Origin: Mesostigma viride
Taxonomy: Eukaryota; Streptophyta; Mesostigmatophyceae; Mesostigmatales; Mesostigmataceae
NCBI GenBank assembly: GCA_009746045.1
Contig: RPFO01000080.1
Coordinates: forward strand, 10,416,242-10,480,241
Direction: 5' to 3'
Length of the DNA: 64,000 nt
This document shows positions 63,692-64,000 of this stretch, in pieces. Numbering within the stretch: the stretch's first letter is position 1; each line of letters begins with the position of its first letter. The notes beneath the pieces were generated by a model. It worked only from the letters and a program-made list of their open reading frames with translations. It ran no database searches and was not told where the DNA came from. A program made the position numbers and the translations under genes.

Positions 63692-64000
63692 CATTAATTA
63701 ACTAAACACGTGCTCCCGTTGGGGAGTCACGGAGCACCGAAGTGCTTTTAATCCCTGTGTGTGCACAACAGGAAGAAAGGGCAGAGACCCCCTTTCTCCT
63801 TCATGCCAGAGGCATGCCACAGCTGCAGTCGGGCCCGATAAACGGCCCGGCAAGATCTGTGGGTGCAATAAGACCCATGTGGGCATATCATAACAAGTGA
63901 GCGTGGGCAAGTAATCTGAGCATAGCCAGGACGTAGCATGGCTGTACAAGGACTAAGCTAAGGCTATGGCTGGTGGTGTACCATGTGTTGGCGGTGCACG
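63692..64000 (-). mobile_element. Alpha retroposon 3' end, continues beyond the window
   Basis: TTAATTAACTAA tail, stem-loop GTGCTCCCGTTGGGGAGTC, and the shared 3' region through GGGTGCAATAAGACCCATGT and AGCATGGCTGTACAAGGACT, as at 50121 and 54206. Confidence 0.85.

Overview
The window is nuclear DNA of a eukaryote, most likely a microalga of the green lineage or a similar photosynthetic protist. The pointers are a plant-type TTTAGGG heptamer array at the left edge, GC-rich exons split by long repeat-filled introns, and a mix of chromovirus, Copia, LINE, hAT and TIR elements. No rRNA, tRNA or CRISPR array was seen. The species cannot be named from the sequence.

Layout. (1) 1-1000: short TTTAGGG array joined to a decayed LINE of the restriction-like-endonuclease (RLE) type. 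(2) 2438-35580: a nest of retroelements. A Ty3/gypsy chromovirus (element 1, + strand, LTRs 2438-3025 and 34397-34982) has been hit by a fold-back TTAA MITE (5842-6494), a 5'-truncated RLE LINE (7466-9564), a 2.3-kb TTAA element (10668-12956), a complete Copia-type element (14329-20119) and a second full-length copy of its own family (element 2, - strand, 21416-34031). Element 2 carries its own 1.76-kb TIR transposon (24265-26022). Most borders were fixed by target-site duplications, because the two chromovirus copies serve as each other's empty-site control. (3) 34988-36785: two LTRs of a sister subfamily in opposite orientation around a LINE fragment. (4) 39066-49256: the only convincing host gene, eight exons with a continuous 746-codon frame, encoding a predicted myristoylated/palmitoylated DUF924 domain fused to a 1-Cys peroxiredoxin. 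(5) 49.8-64 kb: short retroposons and LINE fragments, many with (TTAA)n tails, a hAT remnant and a second RLE LINE copy.

The chromovirus is unusual. Besides Gag, protease, RT, RNase H, integrase and chromodomain it has an upstream ORF with an RNase H1/viroplasmin-type hybrid-binding domain and a ~775-codon downstream ORF (ORF3) of unknown function, present in both copies. The host gene's introns repeatedly contain partial copies of the adjacent exon ends, splice sites included. All reading was by eye; homology calls rest on motif recognition, not on database searches.
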